A DNA stretch of 64,000 nt, from the NCBI GenBank assembly GCA_037976565.1, contig CP137675.1, forward strand, positions 3,282,369-3,346,368, in the 5' to 3' direction. This document shows positions 22,701 through 31,563 of the stretch, in pieces; positions within the stretch are counted from its first letter, which is position 1, and the number at the start of each line of letters is the position of its first letter. The notes under the pieces were generated by a model. It searched no databases and was not told the DNA's origin. It saw only the letters and a program-made list of their open reading frames with translations. This DNA is from Mesocentrotus franciscanus (lineage: Eukaryota > Echinodermata > Echinoidea > Camarodonta > Strongylocentrotidae). The position numbers and the translations under genes were made by a program.

Positions 22701-25700
22701 TGACTTCACATGACTACTTGCTATGATGACAACATGGCTTTTTCTTTCTACATTATTTTCCAAAGTCATTGAATTGAAAGCATTTAGTGCTTGTTTTAGT
22801 GCTTGTCTTAATGCTGGTCCCTAGAATGTGCAGGGACCTTGCACATGAATATAGAATATCTATTTATACACACACAGAGAAAGCCCTTATGGAAACTGAT
22901 ACCAGCACATTTCACATCTTGATATCTGACCGACATTGGAATATTAATTGCCTGAAGAAAAAAAAATCAAGCATAACAAAGAGCAAGCAAACTGACATGC
23001 ATCTATGGAGAAAGAGAAGAAGAGAGAAAAAAAAAATATGGAGAAAATGAGACAAATTTAACCCAATCCACGCTGTGAGCAGCAAATCCTGCCCAAAACT
23101 TTGATGTCCTACTACATATTTGGATTTTACAAATATCTTTTTGTTATCCTGAAGTAGAAATAGGTACATGCAGTCAATGTTGTTCTAATAAAACAGTTCT
23201 ATGACAAACCTGCACAATGAAACAAAGTCCCCAAATTTGACGGTTGAAAAGTTCATTTAGGATGATATGTTTTCAATTCTACCAGCACAAATGTGGTTGA
23301 AGCCTGTGGCAGCAGAAAACAACATAGGAGTTAGGAGTCAGCAAATATAATACAGATAGCATAAAAACAGAGAGGAAGTGAAAAGTGCAAAATTGATCAT
23401 TCAATTTCTGTGAAAAAAGTACCTTATTCAACCTTACCTGTCATATGTAGTTGCTAACAGCTTTGTACATTTATGGAATTCAGCAGCCAATGTACATTTC
23501 TTCTGTATCCACGATTTTCCTGTTCAAGCAAAGAAACAAAAATACTAATAATCAAACAAAGATATGTCAAAGATACTTGTATTGTTGGAAAACTAATTAC
23601 ATGATACCAATTTCCTATAATAATGTGCAAGCAAACACCACCATAAAAGAAAAGCTCATCAATTTGATAACATGCACAAAAAGTACTTCAACCATTTAAA
23701 TTTAAATTGAGCAACATGACGGATATTTGTTATCCTCGTCCTCCTAGAAATATCCAAGTGAAAAAGAAGTGAAACCATTCATACTGTAGCATGGTCTTGG
23801 GCAATATTCCTTAGATACATGATGCATTATAAGATGGGTAGAAGAATCCCTGCAATCTGATTGGTCAATTACTGTGCAGTTATTTTTACTGGATGCACGC
23901 GATATCAACACGATATATGCGATATTAGAATCGATAACACCGATATCCCGGCGCCGGTTGTTTACATCGTCTGCGCCAACAAAAAACAAGTGAAACGCTC
24001 TCGGCGGTCTCGCCTGCATTACGCAATTCAGCATTACGCAATTCGATATGATGAAAAATTGAGGTTGGGACATTATTTTTATAGGCAGGGTGGCCCATTT
24101 GCAGACCCCCGAAAATGAAATCCTCTGAATATAATAAGCATTTTGAAGTGAATATTGATTATGAATCATCAGAATAATTATTTACTGTATCATAAGAATA
24201 CAATATAATGAGATTTAGTGTATGGGTAAGACTATAAATGTTTCAATGCTTGTCAGTAATTTACAAATAAAGTTATCTAATAACATTTTTAAGAAAAGAG
24301 GATTTTTCAGCATTTTGTGTAAAAACAATTGGAAGGTAAAGCCCATCTACATCACATCACATCTCTAACTCTCATTAGCATAATGAGAACATTATTATGA
24401 GATATACTCCAATATATATTATCGAAACATCAATATTGTCACCTAGCTGTAACTGATCATGTACATACTAGGCCTGGGATCGAATACTAAAATTACTATT
24501 AGAATATTCATGGGAAAGTACTTGAATGATTCGAATATTTACTTTCATGAAATATGAACAAATAACAACAATTTATTTATTAATTCTCATATTAAATTTT
24601 GAGAACATAATCCAAGTCTACTGACCTAAAATGACCTTTGACCTTGACTTTGTGACCTGGAATTTGTGTCACATGATTTGTGATACTTGATAGCCCTTGG
24701 GTACAAGTTTCATGGAATTTGAACAAACACTTTTGAAATTATGCTAAAATTTCAAAATCTTGATGTTGATGCCACAACAAAGTCTAAGTTTCCAGACCTG
24801 AAATGACATTTGACCTTTACTTTGTCACCTAAAAGACTAATAACATGATTGGTGATACTTGATAACCCTTATGTTCAAGTTTCATGGAATAGGAATGTAT
24901 ACTTTCAAAATTATGATAACAATTTAAAAATCTTAGCCTGATGCCACAACATAGTTAAGTTTGTTGACCTGAAATGACCTTTGACCTTGACCTAGTGGGC
25001 TGAAATTCTACTCACATGATTGGGGATACTTGATAACCCTTTAGTCTAAGTTTCATTGAATAAGAACTTATACTTTCAAAATTATATTACAAATTCAAAA
25101 ACTTAACCTCAGGTTAAGTTTTTGATGATGATGCCACAACATAGTCTAAGTTTGTTGACCTGAAATGACCTTTGACCTTGACTTTGTGACCTGAAATTTT
25201 CCTCACATGATTGGGGATACTTGATAACCCTTCATTTAATAGGACCTTATACTTTCAAAATTATATTAACAATTCAAAAACTTAACCTTAGGTTAAGTTT
25301 TGATGTTGACGCCACCGCCGCCGTCGCCGCCGCCGCCACCGCCGCCGTCGCCGCCGCCGCCACCGCTGCCGTCGCCGTCGCCGTCGCCGCCACCGGAAAA
25401 GCGGTGCCTATGTCTCGCGTTTTGTTACGCAGGCGAGACAAAAACAAGATGGCGAAATGGCGGCGGCGATTTGATTATCCAGCTTCTGTCAGAAGAAGAA
25501 TTATCTAAATTGTTGGATGATTCGGATGCGGATAGCACGAAAAGGTCAATTAAGTATGGATTCTCATAGTCGGAAAAGTTTGCACAGATCAAGAACGTCA
25601 ATTTAGGAGCCAGAATTGGAAAAACTAGCTGTAGTGTTATCATCGTTCTAAACAACTAGGTCTATGCTTCTGTACATTAAGACTGACGGTGAGTTGTATT

Positions 25701-28700
25701 GTATACGTAGCTTAGATTAAGTCTCTTCAAGACTTCAGTACCTTCGCTATGGCATACAATGCCACTTTTTCGCCACTTTTTGGATCACTGTACTTGGGAT
25801 ATCTGTAACAAATTTCTATTCCCCGAGAGCACACGTATGTTTAACGCTGTGTTGGTGAAACTCAAGCGAGAGGGCCTGGGGAGCACCACACATAAAGCCT
25901 CAATTTCTGACTCTCTGAGTCTGAGTTAGATTGCACCTCCCCAAAACTCAAATCAAAAGGCTTGCAAAACAAAGTGTTTATTAATTTAATGACTTTTTTT
26001 CGTTAAGGTTTAGGTCATTACATTTGTTTACTCTAACAACAATCAAATTATGCAAATTTAAAAATCATGCTTTCCGGTATTTACCGGATGCATGGCTATG
26101 GCAAAATCATGCGTCCCGTAATTACCGGACGCATGATTTTGCCATGCACCCGGTAAATCTGTAAAATAACAGATTTGTGTATGTTTGACGAATTTTGGGG
26201 CCCCATTTTATAAAACAGATGATGCACAGGTTTAATTGTGGTCGGTGGAATTGTGTGCACGCGGTACCTTTGAATTTGGTCTAAAACCATTCAAAGGTAC
26301 CTTGTGCACACAATTCCTACCGATGCACTCAAACCTGTGCATCATTTGTATACTGTTAAAGATCAAAAGTATAATATTCAATAGTAATACTACTAATAAT
26401 GTTTTATATGCAGCACATTTACAAATTGTTTACGATAACGTAACAGGATAGAAAACATGATTGAATTCTTACTTTCTGCTTGACTTTCTTCATCATCTTT
26501 CTCTTTCAGGTCCTCAATCTGCTTAAGAGCGTGATCAAACTGTTTCTGGAACCGTCCCTTGAGGTTGCGGTAATAGCGCTCATGCTCAACAATGCCCACT
26601 CGGATGTGCTCTGGATACATGCAATGATATATAGATGATAATTATAACTGGTTATCACTACAGCAAGCAGAGTAGAGATAGTTAAAGGGGGTGTAGCATG
26701 CAAATACTGGTTAACGCCATCTACAACTTCTTTTGGACAACTGCACGTAAATGAACAGACTTGATCAACGGTAGTCAGCGACTTAATCTCTACATGGTCA
26801 GCGCGCGGTAGCGTTTGCGAAACAGACCAAAGTTCTCCTCATGCTTCGGTTTCGCATATGTTGCACGCACGTAAATACTGTGGTCACGTCGTCCGTAGTC
26901 GTATTATACCCGATTGGTCCCGAGTCAGGCCACGGGAAAGACACGTTGTCTCGTCATGCTACATCCCCTTTAACTATCTCTACTCTGCTTGCTGTAGTGA
27001 TAAACATTGAAAGTCATTAAAAGTCAGACTTGTTCAGAGGTCAAATTCACAAAGTACCAATATAGTTCCCTCACATAGAGATTGTATGTGGGAGGGAACT
27101 ACACCTGTACATGTATTGGAGCTCTATGAATTGACCTTTGTGTGTATAAGAATGCATGTGTCACAACTATCTTCCTGAATATGCTATGGTAATCACCTCT
27201 GCACAACACCCTTGGCAACAACATTACTAAGTATGAGGATGTTAGAAAAAATAACAAGGGCAAATTTGCCGACGAGGTATCGAAAGGGGTAATTGGATTG
27301 ATCCAAATCAATCGTAAGTCCTCCAATCAATCGCAAGTTTGTAGTCTCCTATCTCTTATGTACGTAGTTGCGATTGATATCAATCGCAAATAAGTTGGGA
27401 TTGATATCAACTCTTTGTAATACGGGGCCCATATCCCACTAAATTAGGACCTTGTGAGTCAACATTATTCTGCCAAAAGGCTAGGAATTTTTTCAAAAAA
27501 CCATCCCATTTTACCGCACTTTTATTTCAATACTCCCAATTCAATGGAATGTCAGTGATCTTATACTGATGTTGGTTTCCTAAAGCAATGTCCTGAACAC
27601 TAATATGTGGTGACACTTACATCCATTTCTTTGACAGGTACATACAAATAAGCAAACCTGTCACAGATCTTGGATATGAACTTTTTCCAGTTTGAAGGGA
27701 AAACTTTCTTTCACTAGGAGAATTCTATGACCTATATAGACACCCAACAAACTAAGAGTAATACACACAATCACATAAAATAGAAGTCATTTACAATTGT
27801 GCTATACAAAGAAGTACCACATTGCATACGATATTTTAAAAAAATCATAAGAAAAAGACAAAAACTAGCTCTATGGAAAGAGATAGGTTTCCAGTTGTTT
27901 TTTAATGTGGATATATTGTAATTGGATGTAAATGGATGTAAGTGTCACCACATATATTAGTGTTCAGGACTATATCACTGTAACTGTGTCATACTATTGG
28001 AGTAGTGACTGTATTTATATGCTCACTTTGTAATATCCTTTCCACTGGTGATAGATCTGCATCTTTAGCTGGTTTCTTGTCTTTCTCATCTGATGTTCCA
28101 GCTTCTGCTTCATCTGAGAGAGAGAGAGATCGAGAGAGAGAGAGAGGAAAAGAAAAGAAAAAAGGTCATCAACAAAAAATTGCTTATAGAAAAGACATAT
28201 CCAAGCTACTACAATCTATGTACAGTACATAGTTTTATTTTCTACACTCCAGATTTTCTCCTTGAACACAAGAACATTGCTTACCAGTGCTTGTACTAGA
28301 GGGTTCATCACTAGCAGTTGTTTCAGCTTTATCTGAGGGTTCATCACTAGCAGTTGGTTCAGCTTTGTCTGAGGGTTCATTGCACTTTTTGATAAGGTCT
28401 GAGAAGTAGGCATCTTCTGCCTTGTTCTTTTGTCGCACAACGATCTGGATCAATGCATCAAATCCTGTATCTCGGATCAGGTCTGCAATTCTCACCGGGG
28501 CATTGCAACATGGGCACCTACGCCTGAAAAAATGGCAATAAAAAAGGATATGATGTTATCAGGGAGAGGGTGTATATTTTCACTCTTTGGATTCCCATCT
28601 TGATGTGAAGAGTATGATATTTAAATTATGACTTTTTATGATGATCTTGATTCAATAACTTTTCAATCCTTATAGATTACAGATTAAATGTACCCCACAA

Positions 28701-31279
28701 AATAATCAGGATCATGCCAAAAAACTTTACAAAAATTTATCAGAATTCTCTCTACCACCAATGTGGTATTTGGCCGTAGAGGGCAGCACTGGCCATGGTT
28801 ATATGCGGCAAAGGCACTTCCGAGTCCTGTACAAATACAACTGGCCGAGAACTGGAAAGTGCGATATGATAGTTTCAGAGTTATTTCGGAGCCAATAAAA
28901 TATAAGCAACAGATTTTGATGGTGCCTACATACAATGTAGATCTTATGAAATCATTGGGGGAGTTCATGAAACATGAACAATGTTTTAGTAAAATCAGGA
29001 ATTTGTTGACAATGCTGTACACTCTCTAATGAATCAGGAAGAAACCTTGTCTAATTGTCTTTCCCTGTACCATGCACATGTGTTGACTTGCGCAGTGTGG
29101 GAGTAAGATCACTTTGTACTGCCTTTGTACTTACTTTCTGTCAATCCACTCTAGAATACATCCCTCACAGTAGCGATGTCCGCACTGCGTCAACGTCGTC
29201 ATGTGATACAGGCACATACATATTGGGCAGCTGAAGGACTCTTTCAAAGGATCCAACTGAATGTAATACAAAATAATAATAATTAGAATATATATGTTGT
29301 TTACGTACCCAGGGTACCCTCATCAGTAATTATAGTGATCTCCCTGAGGGCCCTGCAATCATATTATTTATTACCACGGCTTTAGCCGAGCTATCATGAA
29401 AGGCACTCAAGTATTCAAGGAATTTCTTCCTACCGGGTACCCATTTACCTCACCTGGGTAGAGTGTGGCAAATGTAGATTAATATCTTCACAAAAGACAT
29501 TAGGGAAATGATTAATGAATAAAATATTGATCATCAGTCAGGATGATGTCACTTCATATTGACCTATAAATGCATGATGATTGGAAATAACATATAAAAA
29601 GGGATAGTTTTGGGGAATTGATTGTTTGCAGATGTGTAAAATGGGTACCAGGTATGTTTTTTTAAAACATATAATCAGACGTTGTGCATCCGGACAGGTT
29701 GTGAATCCGGACAGTTGATTTAAAACAGCAATTTGTTCACAAGCAATATTTATATTTTATAAATCTTCTAAACTTATGTCGTACAATATTTTAAAGGACA
29801 AATATTCATGAATGGTTACTGCTAATTGATAAATATTTTCTGTTAAATCCAAAGGCAAAAGAGAGATCTTTATGTTTGTTAAGTGTAATTGGGATTTTAC
29901 AGACGTGTATCAATCAGATATGATTATTTACGTCTGGGGACCGACCTTTAACGTCACCATCCGAAAGACGTGACTCAGTTTCAAACCGGGGTCGTCTGAG
30001 CAAGCTTGAAGGCGAAGACAAAGAGCTGATCAAGTGAACGTCCCTAGATCGGCTAGACCAACTCACATCCGGACACCCAATGCACACTCAAACCCCCATC
30101 ATTCATTTTTCTCTTGTAATTTTATACTAACCAGACATAGGGTAACGCGCCCGGTACGCGGTCAATATCTAGTATTCGGTCAGACAGCCGTTTCAACAGC
30201 TGTAACAAACTCAAAAATAATTTATGAGCCACGAAACTTGCACAAATCAGGCAGCTGAACAACTAATTATCCTAACTCTCAAATTAAATCAGGTATAGGG
30301 CCCCATAAAGATCTCAAAATTAACTCGAGATTGGTCAGTGTCGCACAACTTTCTGCGCTTCCGGGTTCTCATCGCACATGAGTTAACATGCATAGCCATA
30401 TGTAGAAGCCTATTGTGAAACAACTACATGTGCTGGTGCAATGAATTTAGTATGTGTGTGAAGAGGAGCTCTTCCGTGTTCGCTCCATCACAGCGATTTG
30501 CAAATGACGCACCTACCGACATGCAAGAGGTGCAATACCCTTGCCGTGCGGTGGTGCTCGTCCAGTATTCGGTCAACGCACTGACAATGACATTCAGTGC
30601 TTTGTTGCGCAAATGTGTGAGAATAGTGTGCAAATATGCTTCGCTCCTTGTCAACGGAGATACCACGCTAAAATCGCGTGACCGAATTCTGGGCGGCGCG
30701 ACCAAATACTGTGAAGAAAATTGCTCCTTCTTCTCTCGGAAATATTTTCCTTAGCATCATTCTATATTTTAAGTGACTTTAAAATCCTGTCAGAGGACTA
30801 GGTCTAATTTTCTTTTCTTTTGATGGGTAGATTGCCAAATAAAGGAGGTACGAATTCAAAATATGAGTGATTTCCCCTTAAGTGACCGAATACCGGGCAT
30901 GCTACCCTAGAGTAGACCTAATAATATTTATTATAAGTTATATAACAATTATAATAATAAACCTAGTAGCTATATATCCTAGAATCTTCATATTGTATTA
31001 CTTGTGTAGTAGGTCATTGTAATAAAGATTAAATAGGCTCTACTTCTAAAGGTATGTTTATGTTTTGAGCAAGCATATATCTCATCTGGTGAAAGTTTAT
31101 CGACATCCCATGATTGATTGTGTGTCTGTTAATGAACACTGCACTGTTAGTGTTACATTTAAATAACACGCATTCAATAGACAATACGTCTCATAAGTCA
31201 TAGCTCATGCATCCTACAATTTAGTAAAAATCATTTAACTTACAGGGATAGAAAGATTCAGATCATCATTGGTATCCAT
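19692..31279 (-). CDS. RING-finger protein (C3HC4), probable E3 ubiquitin ligase, 3' end not found
   Basis: Nine exons were read on the minus strand, high to low coordinate: 31,279-31,244; 29,256-29,135; 28,523-28,285; 28,113-28,027; 26,610-26,473; 21,708-21,598; 20,853-20,755; about 20,346-20,172; and 19,780-19,692. The protein starts MDTNDDLNLSIP and has a C3HC4 RING from about residue 22 (CPIC, then CGHRYCEGC, then CPCC). An acidic Ser/Thr linker with two EPSDKAE-like repeats and a charged helix (HIRVGIVEHERYYRNLK) follow. A C-terminal part ends in DYFTCKDCSFN. RINGs of this type recruit E2 enzymes, so ubiquitin ligase activity is inferred. Exons 1-5 join in phase, and so do 6-7 and 8-9. 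The 5/6 join is out of phase (an exon is probably missed in the 4.8-kb gap) and the 7/8 join is off by one base. The gene identity is not recognised. Confidence 0.82.
20172..20346 (-). CDS. RING gene exon 8 (start uncertain)
   Basis: The frame DIVVDETLIFTLLAKDNPY to YGIQPGCDIVIFGEVKL is clearly coding-like and ends at a GTAAGG donor. The strongest acceptor (TTCTTCTTCAG, at 20,359) is followed by an in-frame TAA. An acceptor at CTCTAAG gives the frame but is off by one base from exon 7. One base in the GGGG run may be extra, or splicing is noncanonical. Confidence 0.72.
20755..20853 (-). CDS. RING gene exon 7
   Basis: GCAG acceptor and GTAAG donor. It encodes MSQIKEMLFLRIKEKKDRVA and then YRDSNIHYLLI, and the phase matches exon 6. 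Confidence 0.82.
21040..21351. mobile_element. MITE, GGGGTGTTTCACAAAGA family, copy 1
   Basis: About 310 bases with long terminal inverted repeats: GGGGGTGTTTCACAAAGATC at the left and its reverse complement at the right, extending inward through the CTAAGTT region. No coding capacity. Related copies are at 46,202 and 55,022. It lies in an intron of the RING gene. Confidence 0.8.
21598..21708 (-). CDS. RING gene exon 6
   Basis: An open frame of 36 codons lies between a GCAG acceptor and a GTGAGA donor. It encodes a hydrophobic segment (PTLSTLPVTVFFRLFGKDII) and GELVLQPHL. The frame joins exon 7 perfectly but needs two leading bases where exon 5 supplies one, so an intervening exon is likely missing from this model. 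Confidence 0.75.
22470..22665. repeat. Diverged element of the TGCTCCAG family
   Basis: It shares the CTGGACTTGCCC / CCCAGAGCAGGTGTCACTGG layout and TGGAGCAT end with elements at about 48,791 and 53,908. It is non-coding and the ends are approximate. Confidence 0.4.
23862..24006. other. GATATC-rich, GC-richer stretch next to a repeat element
   Basis: Clustered GATAT motifs and a CCCGGCGCCGG palindrome are followed by ACGCTCTCGGCG. The last is shared with the flank of the homologous element near 43,552, so the repeat extends past its GTCTCGCC motif. No gene was seen. Confidence 0.4.
24600..25300 (+). repeat. Satellite of about 170-190-bp units with TGACCTTTGACCT
   Basis: Four units are anchored at 24,632, 24,804 (degenerate), 24,975 and 25,166. 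The exact motif TGACCTTTGACCT, whose complement is AGGTCAAAGGTCA, occurs in three of them. Confidence 0.8.
25311..25396 (+). repeat. GCC-rich trinucleotide tract
   Basis: A degenerate (GCC/GTC)n run of about 85 bases sits at the inner side of the GTCTCGC end of the element. It gives long but meaningless Ala or Pro frames. The homologous tract at 41,905-41,945 is much shorter. Confidence 0.85.
26079..26158. repeat. Perfect-stem hairpin (80 bp)
   Basis: The arms ATGGCAAAATCATGCGTCC (26,098-26,116) and their exact complement (26,127-26,145) are separated by ten bases. An outer ATTTACCGG/CCGGTAAAT pairing extends the stem to the whole 80 bases with one or two mismatches. Confidence 0.8.
26218..26347. 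repeat. Long imperfect hairpin (130 bp)
   Basis: AGATGATGCACAGGTTT at the left pairs with AAACCTGTGCATCATTT at the right. Inner arms with GGAATTGTGTGCAC and CAAAGGTACC pairings leave a loop of about 15 bases. It lies just downstream (gene sense) of RING exon 5, inside the intron. Confidence 0.75.
26473..26610 (-). CDS. RING gene exon 5 (charged helix)
   Basis: In phase with exon 4, it encodes KHIRVGIVEHERYYRNLKG and continues as a likely coiled coil (KQFDHALKQIEDLKEKDDEE). It ends at a GTAAGA donor with one base over. Confidence 0.87.
26652..27003. mobile_element. MITE with about 48-bp inverted termini
   Basis: The left end TTATCACTACAGCAAGCAGA, continued through GTAGAGATAGTTAAAGGGG, matches the reverse complement of the right end almost perfectly. 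The 352-base element is non-coding. It starts immediately upstream (gene sense) of RING exon 5. Confidence 0.8.
27062..27101. repeat. Small hairpin
   Basis: TAGTTCCCTCACATA pairs with TATGTGGGAGGGAACTA around a seven-base loop, with one mismatch. Confidence 0.6.
27590..27970. mobile_element. Inverted-repeat element flanked by GTCCTGAACACTAATATGTG
   Basis: Arms of about 38 bases (27,590-27,628 and 27,932-27,970) are near-perfect complements, starting GTCCTGAACACTAATA. The interior of about 300 bases is AT-rich and non-coding. It is a MITE-like element in the intron between RING exons 4 and 5. Confidence 0.7.
28027..28113 (-). CDS. RING gene exon 4
   Basis: Twenty-nine codons of acidic/lysine-rich linker, then SPVERILQ, joined in phase to both neighbours. 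The acceptor is preceded by a (GA)n microsatellite at 28,114-28,147, which on the coding strand forms an unusually long (CT)n polypyrimidine tract. Confidence 0.88.
28111..28147. repeat. (GA)n microsatellite at a splice acceptor
   Basis: Interrupted (GA)n lies directly next to RING exon 4. On the coding strand it is the (CT)n polypyrimidine tract of the intron. Confidence 0.85.
28285..28523 (-). CDS. RING gene exon 3 (last zinc ligands and acidic repeat linker)
   Basis: It completes the RING with RRCPCCNAPV. It then encodes a helical stretch (ALIQIVVRQKNKAEDAYFSD) and two near-identical repeats of about 12 residues around EPSDKAE and ASDEPS. The repeats are visible as a direct DNA repeat at about 28,300-28,380. 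Confidence 0.9.
29135..29256 (-). CDS. RING gene exon 2 (first six zinc ligands)
   Basis: A TTCAG acceptor and a GTAAGT donor flank 40 codons plus two bases. The exon carries FSCPICMCLYH, then QCGHRYCEGCILEW, which supplies ligands C1, C2, C3, H4, C5 and C6 of a C3HC4 RING. Confidence 0.92.
29350..29500 (-). repeat. SINE tail (minus strand)
   Basis: Reading the minus strand, ACCCAGGTGAGGTAAATGGG is followed by TACCCGGTAGGAAGAAATTC and a GCTCGGCTAAAGCCG stretch before an AATAAATAAT run. This is the typical 3' body and tail of tRNA-derived SINEs. The tRNA-like head is not recognisable. Confidence 0.55.
30140..30907. mobile_element. TA-flanked DNA-transposon relic with GGGTARC termini
   Basis: The left end (TA)GGGTAACGCGCCCGGTA and right end TACCGGGCATGCTACCC(TA) are inverted, with TATTCGGTCA-like subterminal repeats on both sides. 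It is 768 bases long with a TA dinucleotide outside each end, as for Tc1/mariner-type insertions. A 108-codon open frame inside (30,428-30,754, plus) resembles no transposase I recognise. It lies in the first intron of the RING gene. Confidence 0.6.
31244..31279 (-). CDS. RING gene exon 1 (start codon)
   Basis: Twelve codons from ATG (31,279) to a GTAAGT donor, phase 0, encode MDTNDDLNLSIP. This is the only ATG that lets the RING exon follow in phase with a donor. The region upstream (31,280-31,560) is presumed 5' UTR or promoter. Confidence 0.8.
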
Positions 31280-31563
31280 GACCTTTACTGTCGGTCCCAC
31301 AGGCTTAGTAGATCTCAAAAATTAAAATATATTGTCTGACTCTGACTTCGTCTTCGCAAATGTTTTGATACGGATCCGGGATTAAATTCGGGAAACGCAA
31401 TTACGCAATACCTGAGCAATCATTTATCCTACCTAACCTTCAGGCATTGCGCTCCCTGCTTTCCGATTATCCCTGCTTTCCGATTAAGGGAAAAAATTAT
31501 GCAATCCATGCCGACTGACTCGAAAAATTGCCTCTTTTAAGGGATTACACATTTACACAATCG
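31280..31563. other. Presumed 5' flank of the RING gene
   Basis: This stretch holds the presumed minus-strand 5' UTR and promoter. It is moderately GC-rich with a repeated CCCTGCTTTCCGATTA motif (twice at about 31,457-31,487). No TATA box could be assigned with confidence. Confidence 0.4.

Larger units (their letters stand above)
24007..25439 (+). mobile_element. Repeat element with GTCTCGCCTGC inverted ends and an internal satellite
   Basis: The 1.43-kb segment begins GTCTCGCCTGC and ends with its exact reverse complement GCAGGCGAGAC. Inside are about four tandem units of 170-190 bases built on TGACCTTTGACCT, CACATGATTGG-GATACTTGATAACCCTT and ATACTTTCAAAATTAT. A (GCCGCC)n-like tract follows at 25,311-25,396. 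An inverted, rearranged copy sits in TENT2 intron 7 (41,875-43,551). It is non-coding and its mechanism of spread is not known to me. Confidence 0.75.

Noticed and set aside
23744..24169. 141-codon minus-strand frame near 24 kb as a gene
   Set aside because: It runs from unique DNA into the dispersed GTCTCGCC repeat element and shows no domain or splice context.
25221..25569. Ala-rich or Pro-rich open frames over the GCC tract
   Set aside because: Composition artefact of the trinucleotide tract inside a repeat element. The homologous copy at 41,905 lacks it.
30428..30754. A transposase in the GGGTARC element
   Set aside because: The 108-codon frame shows no DDE-type spacing or DNA-binding helix that I can recognise, and the opposite strand is equally open.
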